Below, piece after piece: positions 34,620 through 36,899 of a stretch of 36,899 nt of DNA. The notes beneath the pieces are model-generated. The model worked only from the letters and a program-made list of their open reading frames with translations, ran no database searches and was not told the origin of the DNA. Numbering within the stretch: the first letter of the stretch is position 1; each line of letters begins with the position of its first letter. Made by a program: the position numbers and the translations under genes. The DNA comes from Cytophagaceae bacterium (GTDB lineage: Bacteria; Bacteroidota; Bacteroidia; Cytophagales; Spirosomataceae), in assembly GCA_947450865.1 (NCBI GenBank), contig CANFWR010000010.1, positions 1 through 36,899 of the forward strand. The letters run 5' to 3'.

Positions 34620-36747
34620 CTAGCTTTTCTCTAAAGGATATCGCGCGCATTTTCGCCTCCTGAATAAACTCATTATCCTTCACATCACCGATCACCGCAT
34701 CGAGTTCTTCTGCGTTTCCGAACATAGCTAAGCGGAACGGATCCTCATAATCTTTCGAGCGGGAACGTTCGATACCTGTCGTTAAGAAATCTGCGGTGGC
34801 GATGGCGCGATCAATCCAAGCCGGGATGTCTGACATGGCATTCGGATTGATTTGCAATAAACCGTTCAACGCATTTTCGAATTTCTGATCCGGGTATAGG
34901 GCCGCTTGTTTTTCGTAGAATTCATGCACTTGCTTCCAGCGAGTGATTTTGCCTGATTTGACATTTTCTTTCATCTCGTGGATGACGCCTGAGGGAATTA
35001 ATTGTCCACCTAGATTTTCCCAAACTTGGATCGCAGTGGCGTTCTTTAATGTTGCTTGCAATAAATCGGAAGGAGAAGCTGATGGGTGACGCTCGGAAGT
35101 GGCTAACCATTCTTTGGCGGCATGGTAATACAATAGATCGTGGAAAATCTGATACGCCTTGTGGGCTTTAGCGATGCGCGTTCTGCGTTTCGTGTTTTCG
35201 ATGCCGGTTGCATATATGGCTAACGGATTCGAAGCATTTGCGGGGTCGTTTAACCAGGCTTTGCCATCTCCACCGCCTAGCGAGTCAGAAACCCATTTCT
35301 CCAATAATTTGATCCCTTGTAAGATTTCCGAAACCGTGTCTGGCGCTAAGAAATCAAATTCGAGCAACATGTCTTTGTCGGTTCTTTGGTCCCTGGCTGC
35401 GAATTTCCAGGCATTTCGGGCTAGGGCATACATATTGTATTGGAACCAATAGCCGGCGATGATCAATAATCCGCCTTCCGTGTCATCGTTTCCGATTAAG
35501 GAGAAGGGTAGTGGATTGTGGATTTCGCCGGGGTAATTTCCTTTCGAAATCAAGTTAAAGGAAGCGAACTTTGAGTTGTGTTTTAATGCTACAGATAAGC
35601 CAGGCCAAAATCCACGTCCCGCCTGCAATTCCCCATCCGCTCCACGCGAATTGTGGTTGGAACCGAGAGTCGCGCCTGCGGCCATATTGCTTTGGCCTTT
35701 CACAATCGCTGCGCACAAGAACGAGTTGTTGTGGTGTTGTTCGTGGGCCGGGAAAATGAGGGCATTTAAAACTTCACAACAAGAGATGGTCGAGTTACTT
35801 CCTAAGAAAGAGTTGATCAAACGGGCCCCGTATTTCAATTGCGAATGCGCCGCTAATATAAAACGAACCGCTTTTACGCCGTAGAAAATGCGGCAGCCTT
35901 CGTGGATGATACCATTTACGATTTCGCAGCCTTCGCCTATTTGGGTGGAGGCCTCTGCGTTCGAGATGATGGTTAAGTTCTTTAATTTATTTGCGCCTTT
36001 GATATAGGTGTCGGTACCCATATTGACGTCCTTGATGATCCCGGTGTTTTTGATGACGGTGCGATCCCCGATTTGGCCGTAGAAACCTCTTTTAGAAGAG
36101 AATTCCTGGATGGTCATCTCTTTGTATTTTGCTTGTAATAATTTGTCCTCCCGGTCTTGAGTCCATAAAAAGGCATCGGCTGGTTTCATTCCTACAAAAG
36201 GAATGACCTTGCGGCCGCCATTCTCGTTGCCTAATTCCATCCAAATTCGGATGCGCTCTTCTTCACCTTTCTTCACGATACCATTACCAAATTTCGCCGT
36301 CGCCGTGGTAGCTAATTCGTTCACTTGGAGGATCATGACTTCGTGACCGATTTGGTAATGAGACAATAAATTCACGCGATCGATGGCTACATTATCGCCA
36401 AAATCGCACGAAATCAAGGTGCTATTATAAAGCCCCACCGGCATGCGCAGGTTTTTGAATTCTAAGTAGCAGCTTTCCAAAATTCCGATGCGATTCACAC
36501 CGAAAAAACGGCAATTTTTCACCAAATACGGGTTGAAACCCTCTTTTACCCACAAATCTTTCCAGTTTTCCGCTTCGTTCAAATTCGCCTCCAGGATACT
36601 GATTTCACGTGGCGCAAGCGGACGATAAGACTCTAAGTCGATGTTGGAGTTGCGGTGGTCGAACTCGCTTTGGCCCTCTTCTAAAAAAGCAGGCGTTACG
36701 AAATCGAATCCAAGTTTTGAAAGTGGTTTTTTATCTATTCTATTCAT
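34597..36747 (-). CDS. DUF4954 family protein (left-handed beta-helix-like)
   Basis: This 716-residue cytoplasmic protein belongs to the Bacteroidota/Spirochaetota DUF4954 family, whose function is not established. The middle (about 70-370) has turns of the hexapeptide kind seen in left-handed beta-helix acyltransferases and sugar-nucleotide enzymes: YNSTLISCDFGDNVAID, GDRTVIKNTGIIKDVNMGTDTYIKG, SNMAAGATLGSNHNSRGADGE. A conserved His-rich segment PAHEQHHNNSF and GNYPGEIHNPLPFSLIGND may form a binding site. The C-terminal third is helical. No signal peptide is present. The start overlaps the VOC gene by 4 bp (ATGA), so they are translationally coupled. The last residues (EGLKHRA) are encoded by the heptamer tail of the adjoining repeat. 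Confidence 0.85.
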   Translation of the reverse strand: MNRIDKKPLSKLGFDFVTPAFLEEGQSEFDHRNSNIDLESYRPLAPREISILEANLNEAENWKDLWVKEGFNPYLVKNCRFFGVNRIGILESCYLEFKNLRMPVGLYNSTLISCDFGDNVAIDRVNLLSHYQIGHEVMILQVNELATTATAKFGNGIVKKGEEERIRIWMELGNENGGRKVIPFVGMKPADAFLWTQDREDKLLQAKYKEMTIQEFSSKRGFYGQIGDRTVIKNTGIIKDVNMGTDTYIKGANKLKNLTIISNAEASTQIGEGCEIVNGIIHEGCRIFYGVKAVRFILAAHSQLKYGARLINSFLGSNSTISCCEVLNALIFPAHEQHHNNSFLCAAIVKGQSNMAAGATLGSNHNSRGADGELQAGRGFWPGLSVALKHNSKFASFNLISKGNYPGEIHNPLPFSLIGNDDTEGGLLIIAGYWFQYNMYALARNAWKFAARDQRTDKDMLLEFDFLAPDTVSEILQGIKLLEKWVSDSLGGGDGKAWLNDPANASNPLAIYATGIENTKRRTRIAKAHKAYQIFHDLLYYHAAKEWLATSERHPSASPSDLLQATLKNATAIQVWENLGGQLIPSGVIHEMKENVKSGKITRWKQVHEFYEKQAALYPDQKFENALNGLLQINPNAMSDIPAWIDRAIATADFLTTGIERSRSKDYEDPFRLAMFGNAEELDAVIGDVKDNEFIQEAKMRAISFREKLEGLKHRA

Positions 36748-36899
36748 ATTTCATAAAATTCAAGGGGCAAATCATCCGGGTCCGCGATAAAGGTAAATCG
36801 CTTTCCAGTGAACTCATCGATGCGAATGGGCTCCGATTCGATGCCTTTTTTGGTTAATTCCTGCACAGTCAAGTCCAGGTTATTTACTTGAAATGCCAA
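36744..36899 (-). CDS. VOC (glyoxalase/bleomycin-resistance) family protein, 3' end only
   Basis: This reading frame is absent from the ORF track because its start lies beyond the window. Read from the right edge on the minus strand it gives 51 residues and a TGA, beginning LAFQVNNLDLTVQELTKKGIE and ending RFTFIADPDDLPLEFYEI. The pattern of a side-to-side strand, a helix, then F-x-DPD-x-LP-x-E-x-Y is the C-terminal half of a VOC-fold domain, with the Glu of LEFYE in the usual metal-ligand position. The substrate cannot be told from this fragment. The TGA overlaps the DUF4954 ATG by 4 bp, so the two form an operon. Confidence 0.75.
   Translation of the reverse strand: MAFQVNNLDLTVQELTKKGIESEPIRIDEFTGKRFTFIADPDDLPLEFYEI

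Noticed and set aside
36609-36857. 82-codon plus-strand ORF at the right edge
   Set aside because: It overlaps, in antisense, the DUF4954 start and the VOC 3' end, which is the better-supported reading.

Overview
The window comes from a Bacteroidota genome, most likely order Cytophagales; genus not determined. The evidence is a PorP/SprF-type outer-membrane protein, secreted proteins with both kinds of type IX secretion system (T9SS) C-terminal sorting domains, a eukaryote-like class Ia ribonucleotide reductase R2, a DUF4954 protein, and promoters of the TTG / TAnnTTTG type rather than -35/-10. Coding density is high, Shine-Dalgarno sequences are not evident, and no tRNA, rRNA, CRISPR array, IS element, phage or plasmid gene was seen.

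Layout. 1-3.9 kb: a PorP/SprF paralog divergent from a large T9SS type B cell-surface protein. 3.9-10.2 kb (minus strand): a long PurF-type amidophosphoribosyltransferase, then nuoN directly downstream of uvrA. 10.3-14.6 kb: a small outer-membrane protein, nrdB, a HupE/UreJ-type membrane protein, a GMC oxidoreductase and a secreted DUF4440 protein. 14.6-17.6 kb: a tightly overlapped biotin operon bioF-bioD-bioA. 17.8-20.1 kb: rho and a DODA/YgiD dioxygenase. 20.1-24.9 kb: a fatty-acid beta-oxidation operon (FadN-like two-domain enzyme, thiolase) ending in ornithine aminotransferase. 25.0-29.7 kb: a visibly AT-richer module of two exported VCBS/FG-GAP-repeat proteins. 29.8-34.3 kb: gcvP and a divergent M28 peptidase. 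34.6-36.9 kb: DUF4954 and the 3' end of a VOC-family gene cut off by the window edge.

Most of the window is ordinary housekeeping metabolism. The noteworthy structure lies between genes. (1) A 62-bp direct repeat (45/62 identical, ungapped) brackets the AT-rich VCBS module, with strong hairpin terminators just outside it; this looks like a cassette or exchangeable insertion. (2) A dispersed element, made of a palindromic head and a tail of CT-starting heptamers, occurs at both ends of the window. Each copy runs into the stop codon of a minus-strand gene in the same relative orientation, and one copy encodes the last residues of the DUF4954 protein. (3) A 114-bp near-palindrome forms the 3' UTR of the M28 peptidase. 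I know of no name for these elements, but I could not search for other copies.

Where the ORF track used remote TTG or other upstream starts, I moved the start to the ATG next to the signal peptide or conserved domain (the surface protein at 1168, uvrA, the small outer-membrane protein, the GMC oxidoreductase, bioA, rho, ygiD, the FadN-like gene and the M28 peptidase).
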